A stretch of DNA of 64,000 nucleotides from Climacteris rufus (taxonomy: Eukaryota; Chordata; Aves; Passeriformes; Climacteridae). The DNA lies in assembly GCA_013398175.1 (NCBI GenBank), contig VZRZ01007419.1, positions 103,482 through 167,481 on the forward strand, given 5' to 3'. A model generated the notes under the pieces. It made no database searches, had not been told where the DNA came from, and was given only the letters and a program-made list of their open reading frames with translations. A program made the position numbers and the translations under genes. Below are positions 1-12,650 of the stretch, one piece after another. Position 1 is the stretch's first letter, and each line of letters opens with the position of its first letter.

Positions 1-3000
1 GTTTTGCAAATAATCTCCTTCAAAACAGAATATCTTTATTTTACATTCTAATGACAGGATTGCCAAAGCTTTTAGGTGGGGTGGAGGGTAGGGGGGCTTA
101 AGCGGTGGCTCTTGTGCTTTGTCCCATTCCTTAAGGAAGCATTATTCTCTTGCAAATCAGATCTAGCTGTCTTGGTGTGCACATGAAGGGGTCCTGATGG
201 AAACAAAATAATAATGAAGAATTGCAGAACATGCTTTCACAAAGTGGGAAGTTTTAGATTCTGAAATTACTTTGCCAGAAAGATGGCTGCCAAAAGGTCT
301 TAGCCTGGAGTGCTTTGGTGTCACCCTTATGCACAGCATTTGGAGTTCCTCCCGTTGGAGTGAGTGCATAATGAAAAGCAACTTGTAGTGTACTAAAATG
401 CATAAAAATACTTAAAATTTACTACCTTTAAAAAGAGATGAGAGATAGGCTGGTTTTATCCATGGTAATCAAGGTACATTAGTCTGTAATGGCACAGAGC
501 TAGAAGCACATAAGAGGTATTATAAGAGATGGTGAAAAGGTCTGAGTTGGCATTTTAAAATAGAAATAACTTTTTCACAAATGCATTTGAGAAAATAGGA
601 ACCATTAAGAAATGATGAAGAAGATAAAATTATTAATCACAGAGATACTAAGTGCCTTTCTTCAAATCCTATTTCTATATAGCAGAAATAAAGGCTGTGT
701 GTGCTGCTGCATGATAAGAGTATAATGGATGTAAGTAAAAAAAGGCACAAATGAAACACTGCTTGGAAGCTCTGCCTACAAATAAATCAACAAATCCAAA
801 CAGTTGTCACCAAGGGAACTAGCAAACTAATTTGCAGTTACAGTGACATTAACTAGAACCAGAAAAGTGTCTAAAGGCTGGAAGAGAGCATGAGCAGCTT
901 TTAGGGGAGAACTCAAGTGCATCTTCTATTTGGTGGATTATATAATGGAATACATAATTTATGGAAATCAATAAATGTCTGGAAGGTAATGGAACAATAA
1001 GCAAAAGCACTTACAGCCTTCTAGCAAATTAATCTTGCCAAACTTGCTTTGTTTGGCTTTCCTGATTAGTTGTATACCATTATAGAGAAAGCAGCAGTGT
1101 CCTAAGTTGAAAATGGTTCAGAGCATAACAGTTCTCAATAGCAAAGTTGGATTGCTGAATACGTATCAGCCTGCCTTGAATTTTCACTTTCACTAAAATA
1201 AACTGCTTGGACTTGTTAACTTTCTGCTTGGATATTTTGCACTTTGGAGACAAAGTAACATACAGCCCATGTGCATCCCGCTGGAGGAAAGAATCTGTAT
1301 CAGCAGCTTGTCCTTCACATAGCTGTATCAGTCTGTTGAAAAGCTGGTAATTTTCATAAGAGTTCCTAATTACTTAGTGCCTTTTTATATGGTGGATTTT
1401 CTACTTATGGGAGGTCTGTGGAAAGATATAATTGGAAAACCTAATGTATTCGGTTTCTTGGTCATAGAATCAGAATGGTTTGGGTTGGAAGGCACATTAA
1501 AGATTATCTAGTTCCTAGCTCCTGGTTTACCTCAGCAAAGGTGTGAAAGTTTTTATTTGCTTGATTTATTTCTTCCCAAGTGTGTGCAGGAAATGAGTAT
1601 TTGAGTTACATCACACAGTCAGTCAGAACACGTCTTATTTAAGAATAATGCTAAATTTCTGTGCATTTTCCCTTTGTTTTTGGAAAGTAGTTTTTGTCAA
1701 AAGGGAACTTGGAGATGGGTCATATGTTGATTTTTTTCTGTATGTATTACTATTTTGGTTTTGTTTGTTTCAAAGAAAAAGCCATCCAGGCTTTTCTAGG
1801 AGAGATAGAGGGGGAAAAACTGAGATTTATACGAATTCTCTGTTGCATAAAAATAGACCATGTAGTATTCCATATAATGGCAGCAGACTTCTACAACAAG
1901 TAAATGAGCCTTGTAAATCTGTACCTGGCTGGCTTCATTATCTGCAGCTTTGTGTTAATGATCTTAAACCCTGATAGTTCTTTACTTAGAGTAGAATTTT
2001 GGGAACCTGAAACTCCTTCAGCTTTGAAGCATTTAGTAGATTCAGGAAATGAGTACTTTTCATTTTAAGCACTGCATGTGGCATACTCATTTTTTAGGGT
2101 TTACTATCTTGCTGTTGTCTATGTTGCCAATCATTCTGGGGTTTGTGTTTCTGCATGTTGCTGGTTTTGGCTCTGTAATATTCTTAGAAGTATTTAGCAA
2201 GCAATAATAGCTGTAAGTCACAGCTGAATATGCCTGCCTATTGGATTTAATTTTCCCACAGCAAGGCTTCATGGCCTGGTATGCTGAAATATGAGCTTGC
2301 ATAGAGTTTCCTTGCTGAGGAGAAGAATGATGAACTGCAAAACACATTCTGTTACTATTAACATTTCAAGTGGATCGAGCTATTCATTGGAAAAAGAGTG
2401 TGCTACCGCAATTAGGTTCCTCCCCATGCTCAGTTGACTTGCCATTTCCAAAAATGAGATGGATGCCTGTTTTGCAAAGAGGCTAATGTTTTGTTGATGG
2501 TAGAAATCATTAACTAAAACTGAAGTTGTAAACACCAAAGGAACGGAGGTTTGGGGCACAGTATGGGGCTGTAAAGGAATTCTTTAACATTGGTATTAAC
2601 TCCCTTATGACTGTGTCACACACTGAACTGGTTAAAACACTCTTTGTGGCAAGCAGGAAGACAAAAAACCTTGGGCTTTAACATTTTGGTGCTCATTTTA
2701 TGTGTAGGTAAAACCTCAATTCTCAGACAAGGGTGTTCAGTGACAGAATTTACTCGTTTTGAAACAGTTTGAGGAACACTGTGCATCACCGCTGCTTTTC
2801 AGCATACAGCATTTGCTGGATTCTTTGTCTCTTAAACATATTGAATAAATGTGACCTCAGACAGGGAGCTTTAAGTCCAAGTGAATCTTCTGTTGCTCCT
2901 GAAGGAAAAGTTACATACAACTCAAACTGTGTTTGAACTGTTGGAGTCAATATGACAGACTGTCTTTTGAAGATGAAAAGGAAAATATTTATTAGAGGGT

Positions 3001-3230
3001 TTGATCCTTTATGTTACTGAATGCATTTTCAGCTTAAACATGTTTTTCTGTTAGTTTTGCCAAAATATTGCCATGAAAATGCAATGGAGTCTTTGGAAGA
3101 GCAGTGTTTTCGAGGAAATACACGTGACAAAAATGCAGTTGTCCATGCCAAAGTTATTCTTTGGGTGTAGGAACCAAATAGTTCTTCTGTTCTTCATTAC
3201 ATCTTAATGTATGCACTGACTGTTTTTCAG
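1..3230 (+). other. STK39: STK39 intron (partial, runs off the left edge)
   Basis: AT-rich intronic sequence ending in a good acceptor (ctgactgtttttcag) at 3230. I looked for the preceding STK39 coding exon, which should carry the start of the C-terminal domain, and did not see it, so it lies left of the window. Apart from a short CR1 fragment near 1463-1526 I recognise nothing. Short open frames here, such as 1648-1974, have no family resemblance and no splice context and are treated as chance. Confidence 0.75.
1463..1526 (-). mobile_element. CR1 LINE 3'-end fragment
   Basis: The stretch opens with catagaatcagaatggttt and continues with gggttggaaggcacattaaag and a 'ttatctagttcc' block. This is the reverse complement of the usual 3' terminus of avian CR1 elements, so the element lies on the minus strand. 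Only about 65 bases are recognisable, so it is a heavily 5'-truncated or decayed copy. It sits in an STK39 intron, antisense to the gene. Confidence 0.8.
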
Positions 3231-3283
3231 GAACTCCAGGAAAGAACTTAATGACATACGGTTTGAGTTTACTCCAGGCAGAG
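3231..3283 (+). CDS. STK39: STK39 exon (fourth from last), start of the visible C-terminal domain
   Basis: This 53-base exon follows a pyrimidine-rich acceptor (tgtttttcag) and ends at a gtaagg donor. After one base completing a split codon it reads NSRKELNDIRFEFTPGR and leaves one base for the next exon, giving matching phase with 5119. The peptide is characteristic of the SPAK/OSR1 conserved C-terminal domain. The paralogue OXSR1 is very similar in this exon, and the next exons decide for STK39. The kinase domain and the rest of the protein lie upstream of the window. Confidence 0.95.
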
Positions 3284-5118
3284 GTAAGGCTCCTGCAACT
3301 GAATTATTCTCTTACTGCTTAAAAAGGTATTTCAGAAATGGATTACTGCTTATGGTTAATGCAGACTGCCTCTCTGGAATGTTTCTCACTGTGCAGAGCT
3401 TTATATTGAACCTAAATGGAGTGAGAATTGCAGATGTATGTAAATTCTAGTGGCAAGGGTGCATAATATATGTATTAGAAGACTTTATTCACAGTATACT
3501 TTTATTGAAATTGTCCATATGGTATATAAGATCTTGCCTAGCAATATTTACAGCTTTGGAATTTCCATTTTCACATTTGGAAAACATTGTAGGAAATACA
3601 GCATAGTAGCCATAAAAGTGGATGTGGTGATGGTGGTAATATTTAAGTTTCTTTCCCTTTTATAATAGAAGAAGGTCTATTAACGAGTATAAAGTTCCCA
3701 CCATTTTTCAAATGCTGTCTTCAACTGGAAGTTGAACTGTGTCTCTAACTTTGGTATTGTCAACAGAAAGAATTCTGGTATTGAAACTTTAAACTCTATT
3801 GCATACTTATAGAACTGTAGGCTTTCCAGTGCTAAGAGTTTAAGTAACTTGTACAGTTACCTTTGTTTGAGGAAAACCAAGTATGACTGGGATAAAATGC
3901 ACAGGAGGCTGTTATTTTGAGTGAAAAGGTATCCTCCCTGTTAAATTGCAACCCTTTGAACTATGAGCATATTTCATATCCCTTAGAAGTCAGTATTCAC
4001 TTTATTTCGAATTCAAAGAGCTTTTACCTAAAAATGAATCCAAATCGGAAGAGGTGTCTCTTTTGCAGTAAATCATAGTATCTTTCATGTGCAGTAGTTC
4101 TGTGCCTGGGATATTCTGGGTTGTCTACCTGCCTTTCTTGTTGATTTTGGCAATCAATAATAACAAAAGAGGCCTGTTACTGAATTGGACACAGGACATC
4201 CTGGTTTGCCAAAATAATTATTTGGGAAGCAGTTATGTAAGCCATTTGAAAATTCTTACTTGGTCAAAAAATAAGAGGATATACCAGGACTGTTCCTATA
4301 TTCAGTCACAGGGGCAGCCAGAAGGCAGCTGTGCTTCTCATCTCCAGAAACTGCAGCTGCCTCAGCTATGTTGCTTTTCACCTGTGTCTCTTTCTTGAGG
4401 AAATGATGCAACTTTTTGTAACTGCCTCAAAGCATGATTTCCATTAGGATGTTTGGTGTTGGGGCCACATTACAGTTGAAACTTAGCTGGATTTTAGTCT
4501 CATTCCTGCTCTTTCTGCCTACTTGCATCTAAAGATTCCAAGGTCTTTATTCAGGGCAAGTACTAGCCACAGGGACTTAGGAATTAACCCACTCAGATAT
4601 AGCAGTTAATAGAAAATCAATCCAAAACTTTGAATTTCCTGAGTCATGATACTTCAAAACTATTTAAAACCTAGATCTCAAAATAGTGACTGTTCATGTG
4701 CCTCCTTTACCCCACTGGTAATAAACAAGAGCCTATTCAGCATGTCTCTGTCTAGATATGCAGAACAATGGAGGGCATAAAGACACACTAAAGCAGTGTT
4801 TATTTTCTTGGTTGTGAAGACACTGAACTTGTAAAATGTGTATGAATATGTAGTTAGGTAACAGAGGAGAAATGCTAGTGGCCAGTAGAGGTCTGTAGGG
4901 GGTTTGCAATGAATCAAATTACCTTATGCAATTTGCTGTGCAGAGGCTCATAAGATAACTATCTTTTTTCCTCCTAATTAAAGATAATTTAAAATTCAAT
5001 CCTGCCTCCATGGGCGTTTTGCAACTAAAATACATTTTTTGTTAAATTGCATTGGATGAGTGATACTTTCTGTTGTTTTTGTGGGCTCTTATACTTATTC
5101 CTTTCACCTTTTGGACAG
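3284..5118 (+). other. STK39: STK39 intron, 1.8 kb
   Basis: Intron bounded by a gtaagg donor and a ccttttggacag acceptor. AT-rich; no repeats, RNA genes or coding potential recognised. Confidence 0.9.
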
Positions 5119-5187
5119 ACACAGCAGATGGTGTTTCTCAGGAGCTGTTCTCTGCAGGCCTGGTTGATGGCCATGATGTAGTAATAG
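5119..5187 (+). CDS. STK39: STK39 exon (third from last), docking-domain core
   Basis: This 69-base exon begins with two bases that complete an Asp codon with the previous exon and reads DTADGVSQELFSAGLVDGHD followed by VVI. It ends with one base of a Val codon before a gtaaat donor. The residues DTADG, ELFSAG and GHD match my memory of STK39; OXSR1 differs at several of these places (for example a basic residue after DG). In the family this domain binds short RFxV/I motifs in WNK kinases and in NKCC/NCC/KCC cotransporters. Identification is from recalled family sequence, not a search. Confidence 0.96.
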
Positions 5188-6339
5188 GTAAATTACATTT
5201 TTGTTTGCAATTATGCTCTTGTGACAAGTTTGTGTTAAATGGATGTGAAAAAAATGTTTTCTCTGATGCTGGTGTTCTCAAAATCTTTTTTGTCCTAATT
5301 TGCTTTCATGTATGCATAGTTCAATCAACAAGGCAATTTTGATACCAATCCAAGGATTGCTTTTGAAAGTCAGATCTTTTCAGTAGTTTTAGAGGGATGA
5401 TCTGATATAGTTCTCCTGAAGGATTATTGACAATTGTATGATTGTTATTTTTGTGATAACTTCATTTGTTTTGTTTAACAATAAAATGATTTTTCAGTAG
5501 GATTTTGCAAAGTGTGCTGTGGCAGCTCTGAAGTTCGTAAGTATTCTGTTTGAGTTCATAGAAGGAGGAGCAAGACAGAGTTCAGGACCTACAGAAATTG
5601 CTCCTAGTGGTGTTATTTCTGTGGTAAAAAAAAAGTGGTAATCACAAATGTTTTCTGGTGGCTGAAAGATATTTCTCTATTTTTCTATTCCCTGTTTAGT
5701 AATGTTTTAATTTTTCTTTCTTATACTTGAAATTCAGTGCCTCACAAAGTTGATTAATTTGGAAGTGTTTTTTTCTCTGCATCTCTTTCCTTTCTACTGT
5801 TTGCTCAAGACCAGTAGATGAGATGTAGAGATGCTAGATGTGGGAGAACTGAATTGAGGAATACAAGCAAGTCAGTTGTTGTGTTGTGGTCAAATAAGTT
5901 CCTATCAGTTGGTTAAGATTTCCTTACCAAGCTCCTTAGTGGTATGGAGAGTGTTTTACAACTCCAGAAGTTCATATGACTTGCCTGGAAGATTATCTAA
6001 AATACACTCTCATTGCATTTGTAGGGTAGCTAAACTCTTTTTGAGAGAAGGTGGTATTTTTTGCTTTTGCATGTAAAGAATACAGATTGATTCTAGCTGA
6101 TCTAAGAAACAAAAGTGCTATCTAGTTTTTCATCTTAATTTCTAAAGAAAAAGTATGTTAGGGAGGCTTGCAGATGGTACAGTCTGTAGGCACTCTTAAA
6201 GCCACTCTTACAGAACTGTTATTTTAAGGGTTCAGGCAGAGGAGTTGCTTGGCCTTAGTTTGTTGGCTTTTAAACATCCATTATGAAAAATGTCATTACC
6301 ATACCGTTGATAATATTTTTTGTAGAATTTTCATTTAGG

Positions 6340-6361
6340 AAAAAAAAAAGCTTTTTTTTTT
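6340..6361. repeat. Perfect 22-bp palindrome (ten A, GC, ten T)
   Basis: Ten A residues, then GC, then ten T residues: a self-complementary sequence around a central AGCT. Probably two adjoining homopolymer runs rather than a functional site. Confidence 0.9.
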
Positions 6362-9300
6362 CTGGCTAGGAAAAGAATTGTTATTTGTTGGCTATCCCAC
6401 CTGGCTGGGCAGTCAGGTGGCACTCTCACAGTCATAGCTGATGATGCTGCAGTGCAAGTCCTGCTGGGACCCAGTGAGACCTCTTTTCCCTTCTTCATTC
6501 TTCATTTTCCCTTAGCTGCAAAGTTCTCTTTCAATGCAAACTGCCAATAGTTCTGTGGAAATGGCAGCATGAATGGGATTTGTTATCATTTTTCAGCGGG
6601 AGTGATGGGGGAAAGGCAAATGAAAATAGATGTCCCTCATGGGACAAAGTACCATCTGACAGTGACACGACTTTGGTCCTTGAAGAAGCACAAATATTTA
6701 AAGAAATACGGTTTTCCCTAGCAGGCTTGTTTAGAGACAACTTGTCTAGTTAGTGATAAAAGTTTACTTCCTTGCTTAGTCCCTCTTTTGAGTTGCATCA
6801 GACTTTGGTTTTAAGAATTGTGATGGATCCTTCTGTATTTTCATGTTTGTCTTTTTTGTAGTGTTAAAAACATGTAAGGAAATAAAATTTCTTGTATATA
6901 ATGAAATGAATCAACTTATATTTAATTTCACTAATTTATGTTTAGTTTATATTAATTTTTATTTAGTTTATGGCAAGTTTTTGGAAGTAACTTACGTCAA
7001 GCTCCACAAGCACAAATTCTTGCATTAATTTATATTATAATTTTGTGTCTGCTTCACCTGTGAAGTTTTCAAATATGTTTGGACATTGTTATCTTCCTAT
7101 AAAATTATTTCTGATTTAATATTTTACTGAAAGAAGAGTTCTGCTAAATGTGATTTTGCTTTTAAGTAAAAAATTAAAGTTGCACTTTGTTAGAATATTT
7201 CACTGTAACAGTGCAGTCCTGAGGAGTATTTCACTTCCTTAGTTTAAAGCCATAGGTCATATAAGAGAGCAGATGGTGCTTAAAATATAAGTCTGCTTAT
7301 AAAAGTCATTTTCTGTGTAAAATTATGTTAGCATCTTGTTCACTTGAAATTGAAAGGTTTAAAATCTTCATATATAGAAGGAAGGGAATAGTATAGAAGA
7401 GCTTGGTTAACCTTCTTCACCAGAAGAACTGATTCCATTAGTTTCCAGATTGAAAGAAGGTGATAAATTACCTTTCAATTTTCAGCTGAAGCAAGCAGAA
7501 ATACAGCCTCTGTAACCTGAATGAAAACAAAGTTCTCAGACAGTCTCATAAAAGTTGTTTCTGTAGATTCTTTTAATGGATGGCGAAACATGTAGAGACC
7601 CTGACAAAAGAGGAAGGTGAAAATACCTGGTTTTATGTTGAACTCAACAATTTGTTGACATAAGGGCTGATCTGAAAGGACACTTAAATAGTCAGCAAAA
7701 GCTGTTGTGGAAAGTATGGCCATGGTATATGTGAGCTGAAGTTGTTAGTGGGGACCAGCTGACATGTTAAGTACTATTGAATTTGCTGCTAACCATCAAC
7801 ACGCTTCACCTTTTGAGTCTTGCTGGATTTGCTTCACTTAACAGACTTCCCAGGAGATTCCTATTCTGATATACATTAAGTTCAGCTACTGTTCTGCAGA
7901 GAAGCAAAAATCCCAGCTTGCATGTTCAGTTTTGGCTATGAGGGGCTGCTTTCTTTTCCTATAACATTGTTTCCGAGAAGGTCCCTAGATCAAGGGATCC
8001 AGTACAAAGAATTTGTTTAAAGCCAGACTAGAGCTTGTGTTTGCAGAGGGGAATGAGTCTTGGAGCCAGTGGTTTCTTGCTGATGAGGTATTTTTATGGA
8101 GAACTGAACTATCCATGCTAAATTATATCTGGAATATTTTTAAAATTCATTTTTAGATAAATATGTCTCTGTGAGTATGCAATATATGTATATGAGCTAG
8201 GAAACATTCAGCAGGTAATTCTTCATTATAAGGAAAACTTCAAATAAGGAAAACTCAAATAATGTCAATAGTCAATTCTGTTGAAAATCATGTAGTTGTA
8301 GTCCTACTTCACTTATACTTCACTCTTATTTACAATGTGCATATAATTTCAATGAACCCTTAGACTATAGTTAATCTTCTGGTGTCCTTGCTTAAATTTC
8401 AGGACATGAATGTGTATTTATAATTATTAAATTGCAGTATATACATAACCCTCCTGCCCTTCCTGAATACTGCTTGAATAAAAGCCTTGATATGCATGAC
8501 ATCAAGAAATGTGCAGTTGCCCTTTACTATATTAATGTACCTTTTTTAAGATGTTTTTGTCAAAAAAGTATCTCTGAATACCTTGAGCATCGTGGAAGAT
8601 GTACCTTCACTTTGAAATACACCTGACATTAACTACGGGTAAAAGTCTTTGGTGTTGGAGGTATTCATTTAATAACCAGAGGAACAGCTTTTAGTCAGTT
8701 TAAGAAGAAAACACTTCCTGGTGAAAGGCCTAATGTATTTAGAAAAACCAGCTGAAAACCCAATAGATTGTATTTTGTAATGAGGTCATATTTTGAAAAT
8801 AGCAAGCTTTTTCATCACCATATTGAATATTTTTTTAGAATTGTGAATACAATAGATGCCGTAGTAGTTTAATGCACTTACTTTGGTAAGTAGGCAGAAC
8901 TTAAATTGACATCTAGAATTACAAAAATCCCCAGCATGCCTGCACACAAGTTCAGAGAACATGTGTCTGACCAAATCCAGAATGACATTACTTCAAGGGT
9001 TGTTAAACAGTAAGTAATATATACATGTAAAACACAATATAATGGTAAAATATGGTTACCAATTAATCACAGTGTTAAAGCATTTGAAATTGAAACAGCT
9101 GACTGTCTTACAGTATGATGTTTGCTGATGCTGAAGGTATTTTCATACTAAAATGGAACAATGAAAAAGCACAAGCCCAGTTTGTTAGTACACTTAGCTT
9201 ATGGTGGCACTGGTCATCCACATTCCTAGAAAAGCCACGGAGTTACACAGTAAATATCCTTTTGCTTTTCTTGGTTTTGTTCAGCATTTGCTTATACCTA

Positions 9301-10509
9301 GTTTACTTTCTCTTGTTGGATTAATCCTCTTTGCAACTGAATGAAGTGATGGCTTTGGTTCAACTAATTCCAACTCATCATCTTACTGTAATTAGAAAAT
9401 GGAATAGAGCTCCATGAGTAGAAAACATACTCCATATATTTATGTGCTCAAAGGGCTGCAGTGTTGCTATGGGTGGGTAACTGGGATAGCACTACCATTT
9501 AAAGGCACCACAGGTTTGTCATTTAATGTCAGTAATGGTTTGAGATGCTCTCATTTTTGTAATATTTAGGAATTTTTTCAAGTTTTGTTTTTTTCTTGTG
9601 GTTCAAACTGAGTGAAATAACTGAATTTTTAGTTGACTGTATCACAGTTTTATTTATTGCAAAGCTCAATGTACCCATAAACTTTTTAATGCGAAAATGC
9701 CTTTATAGGTTCCTACCAATTAATTTCAACTAAATTAGGTAGACTAAATACTTTGTGTTTACTTTTAATATATTATATAGAAAGAAAACATAGATTTCAT
9801 GAAAACCTGACTGTACTTTAATGTATTTTATAGAAACTTTTGTGCCTTCAACACGTGTACATAACTCAGTATCTCTTTAGCAAGATATGCAAATGCATTA
9901 TAAGTGGAAGAATATCTCTAAAATCCCCAGGGTTTAACTAAGGACTTAAATATTTCAACACATCTGGCTCATTTGGAGCTAATGCACTGAAGGGTGACTC
10001 GGAATGATGAGACTGCCGGGAGTTCTGGGAGCTTGAGGTGCACCTGCAGGTAATGAAGTTTTGTGTCTAATTGCACCTCAGTTATTTTAGACTTTATATG
10101 TTGGACATAAAAAGTGCATTGAGAAAGTGTATTGTGTGAAATTGGCAGGTTTCATGAATTTTCCCACCATGATGAATTTGCAGTGGTGGAAACTTATAGG
10201 TTCAAGGTGAAAAGAAAATGGTGTGAGGTGAATAATCACTGTTGCTGTGGTTATGGCAGAAGTATAAATATGTGATATAGGAAATTCTCCAAGTGTGCAA
10301 ATTATTCTTCACACCTACATATACGTGTATTCATGTATCATAGTGGATGTGCTTGTCTTACAGCCATGATAAAGTAAATAACAAGTTTTAGTTACTGTAA
10401 AGAAAGAAAAAAGGTAGAATTGGCAATTGCCTTCAAAGGAAGTTCCTTTTTTCAACATTTAGTCCACCAGTTCCTACTTTACTGTGTAAATGAGAAATAA
10501 ATTAATATG

Positions 10510-10515
10510 GTTATT
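10510..10515. repeat. Left target-site duplication of the solo LTR
   Basis: The hexamer GTTATT lies directly left of the LTR and is repeated exactly at 10813-10818, as expected of retroviral integration. Confidence 0.85.
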
Positions 10516-10812
10516 TGGCACAATAAGGACACAGCAACACAGCTTGGTCCGTAGCGAGCAGAGAGCGAGCCCCGTTTATTGTCCTATTCCCATTTTATAA
10601 GGTAGGAACCCAGGTAGATGATTTGCTAAAATCCAACCACCCCCTGGTATGGTTGGCTGGGTTCTACACCACCCAAATCAAAACATATTATACCCGGACC
10701 CACAACAGCTGTGGAAAACAGCAGGTGCTTATCTTATTGTTTTTCATCGCTTACATGGGAAAGAAGGACTTTTTCACAAGCAGCCCCAGGCAGACAGCTC
10801 CGGGCTGCTACA
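10516..10812 (-). mobile_element. Solo LTR of an endogenous retrovirus, antisense to STK39
   Basis: On the minus strand this 297-base segment begins TGTAGCAGCCCGGAGC and ends TTGTGCCA, the TG...CA termini of an LTR. It carries a TATAAAA box (plus-strand 10593-10599) and, a little downstream, an AATAAA poly(A) signal (10575-10580), in the order U3 to R to U5. It is flanked by identical 6-bp duplications, GTTATT. No gag, pol or env sequence adjoins it, so it is a solo LTR left by recombination between the two LTRs of a provirus. A 6-bp duplication is typical of class II (ERVK/alpharetrovirus-like) elements in birds; the family assignment is inference. Open frames across this stretch are not genes. 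Confidence 0.9.
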
Positions 10813-10818
10813 GTTATT
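10813..10818. repeat. Right target-site duplication of the solo LTR
   Basis: GTTATT, identical to 10510-10515, immediately following the LTR terminus. Confidence 0.85.
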
Positions 10819-10940
10819 AGTGGGATTAGTTGAGTTTTGCTTGATACAATAAGTGATAAACTCTTTGGCCTGGAGTGTGTTCTCTGCCCCATGTAGTTCT
10901 GAATCTTAGTTTCAAGGTTTTTCCTTTCTAGTTAAGATTA

Positions 10941-10960
10941 AAACAAACAAACAAACAAAC
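10941..10960. repeat. (CAAA)n microsatellite
   Basis: About five uninterrupted tetranucleotide units inside the large STK39 intron. Confidence 0.9.
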
Positions 10961-12566
10961 ATTCACCCTGTGAATTTGAATCAGAAATTGCAAAAGCAGC
11001 AATGTAAGTAATGTTCCTGATTTCAGTAGTATTTTACTTGCTGTTCTTTATTTCCTTGGCATTCACTTCTCCGGTAGTGGTATGTCAAAATAAGGATTTA
11101 TTGAGGTTCCTCAAACCAGATGTTTGTATTTCAGAACCTAACTCCAGCACATCAGGGAGTCTTTTCTAAATATATTCTTCCTTGTTTCAAGTTTTGGATA
11201 TAAGGTATTGAAGTAGCTTGGCTGCTATTTCATCTTCTTAATAGTTTTGTCAGAACATTATCTATAATTCATAGCTGAATTTGGGACAGGAGGACTTGTG
11301 ACGATCTCATAGGGAGAGGAGATTACAAAGTAATAATATGCATAGCAGAATATGACCTGTCTTCTTTCTGCGTAGACCTATATTTCACATCTAATCCAGC
11401 ATGATGAAGATATTTGTTAGAGCAGTCTTCACTATCTTGATGATTATCAAACTGTTGTGAAAACCTGTGTCTGAAAGCCAGCACTTGCTTTCTACATTCA
11501 GTCACAGGCAAATGATTTTTTCAACCTAGTACTTTGACTAATTCTTTTGTATAGAGAATTTAAGAGCACAATTTACTGTAATATCTCAGGCTGTTAAATA
11601 GCTCTAGTAGCAATGTTGGGCAGCAGGTCTAAATTTTTATTTTAAACGTTCATTTGAGACTAGACTGAGGTTTAGAATGCTTAGGATCATAAAAATGAAG
11701 GGGAAATTATGAAATATGTATATATTCATCCCTCACCTTCCTGAATAATCTACCCCATTAGGCATATCTGAAGTAGTAAGTATTTAATTATCCAAATATA
11801 TTCTACTTATCCTTTTATTACACTTTGTTTTAAACACACAGTGGTTTGTCTAAGCATTTTTCCCATCCTCTGGGGGAAGAAAAAAATCAATTTGAAATAT
11901 CAACCACCCTTTTTTTTTCATAAGTTTCTGAGAAAAGGTACCGTTTTCCAGTTGTATTAATATTTTAATTTATCAATAAAACCAGTTATCACAGTTTCAG
12001 TCTTTTTCCTTTTTTTTTTTTTTTTCCTCTTCTCACAGACTGTAGAATGTGAAATATTACCTTGGGATCAGATAGCCATACTAAGTAATTGAGAATTCGG
12101 GAGCTTAATAATGTGTTATTGGAATTGAAATAGGTAGATTTCTAGAACTAACTTATTTCGCTTTCCATTTGGATACAGTACTTCTGTTTCATGAAATACA
12201 CTGCTTCTCTTGGGTGCAAATTTTTCCATCAGCTACCTAAAGAAAAATTACTTGTGTGTTACTTTATCAGTCCTCAGTTTTCCAGTGTTTGTCTGTGATC
12301 CTGGGATATCAAAACCCATGTTAATGGATCTTAATGTGAAGACATTTGAGGTCTGCTATTATTTTGTAAATATGTTGCTTTGTTGGGGTTTTTTTGTTGT
12401 TGTTGTTTGTTTTGTTTTGTTTTAATTTGAGTAAAGGTAATAATTTAAACTCTGTATTTGTGGGTTGAAGTCAATCAGGAATACACGACCCTGATGTCTC
12501 TGCCATGTCTTTGAATAACCTAGTGTCATTGGTTAATTGTTAAAGCTTTGGTCCCAACCAAGTCTC

Positions 12567-12650
12567 TTTTGTTTGTTGTTTTGTTTTTGTTTTGTTTGGG
12601 GTTTTTTTTGTTTTGTTTTGTGGGTTTTTTTTGTTTTGTCTTGTTTTGTA
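12567..12650. repeat. TTTTG-rich simple sequence
   Basis: Degenerate runs of TTTTG and TTTG interrupted by G-runs; a similar tract occurs at 12382-12424. Low-complexity intronic DNA. Confidence 0.85.

Noticed and set aside
1648..1974. Plus-strand frame of 108 codons in the STK39 intron
   Set aside because: Aromatic-rich low-information peptide, as expected of translated T-rich intron; no homologue recognised.
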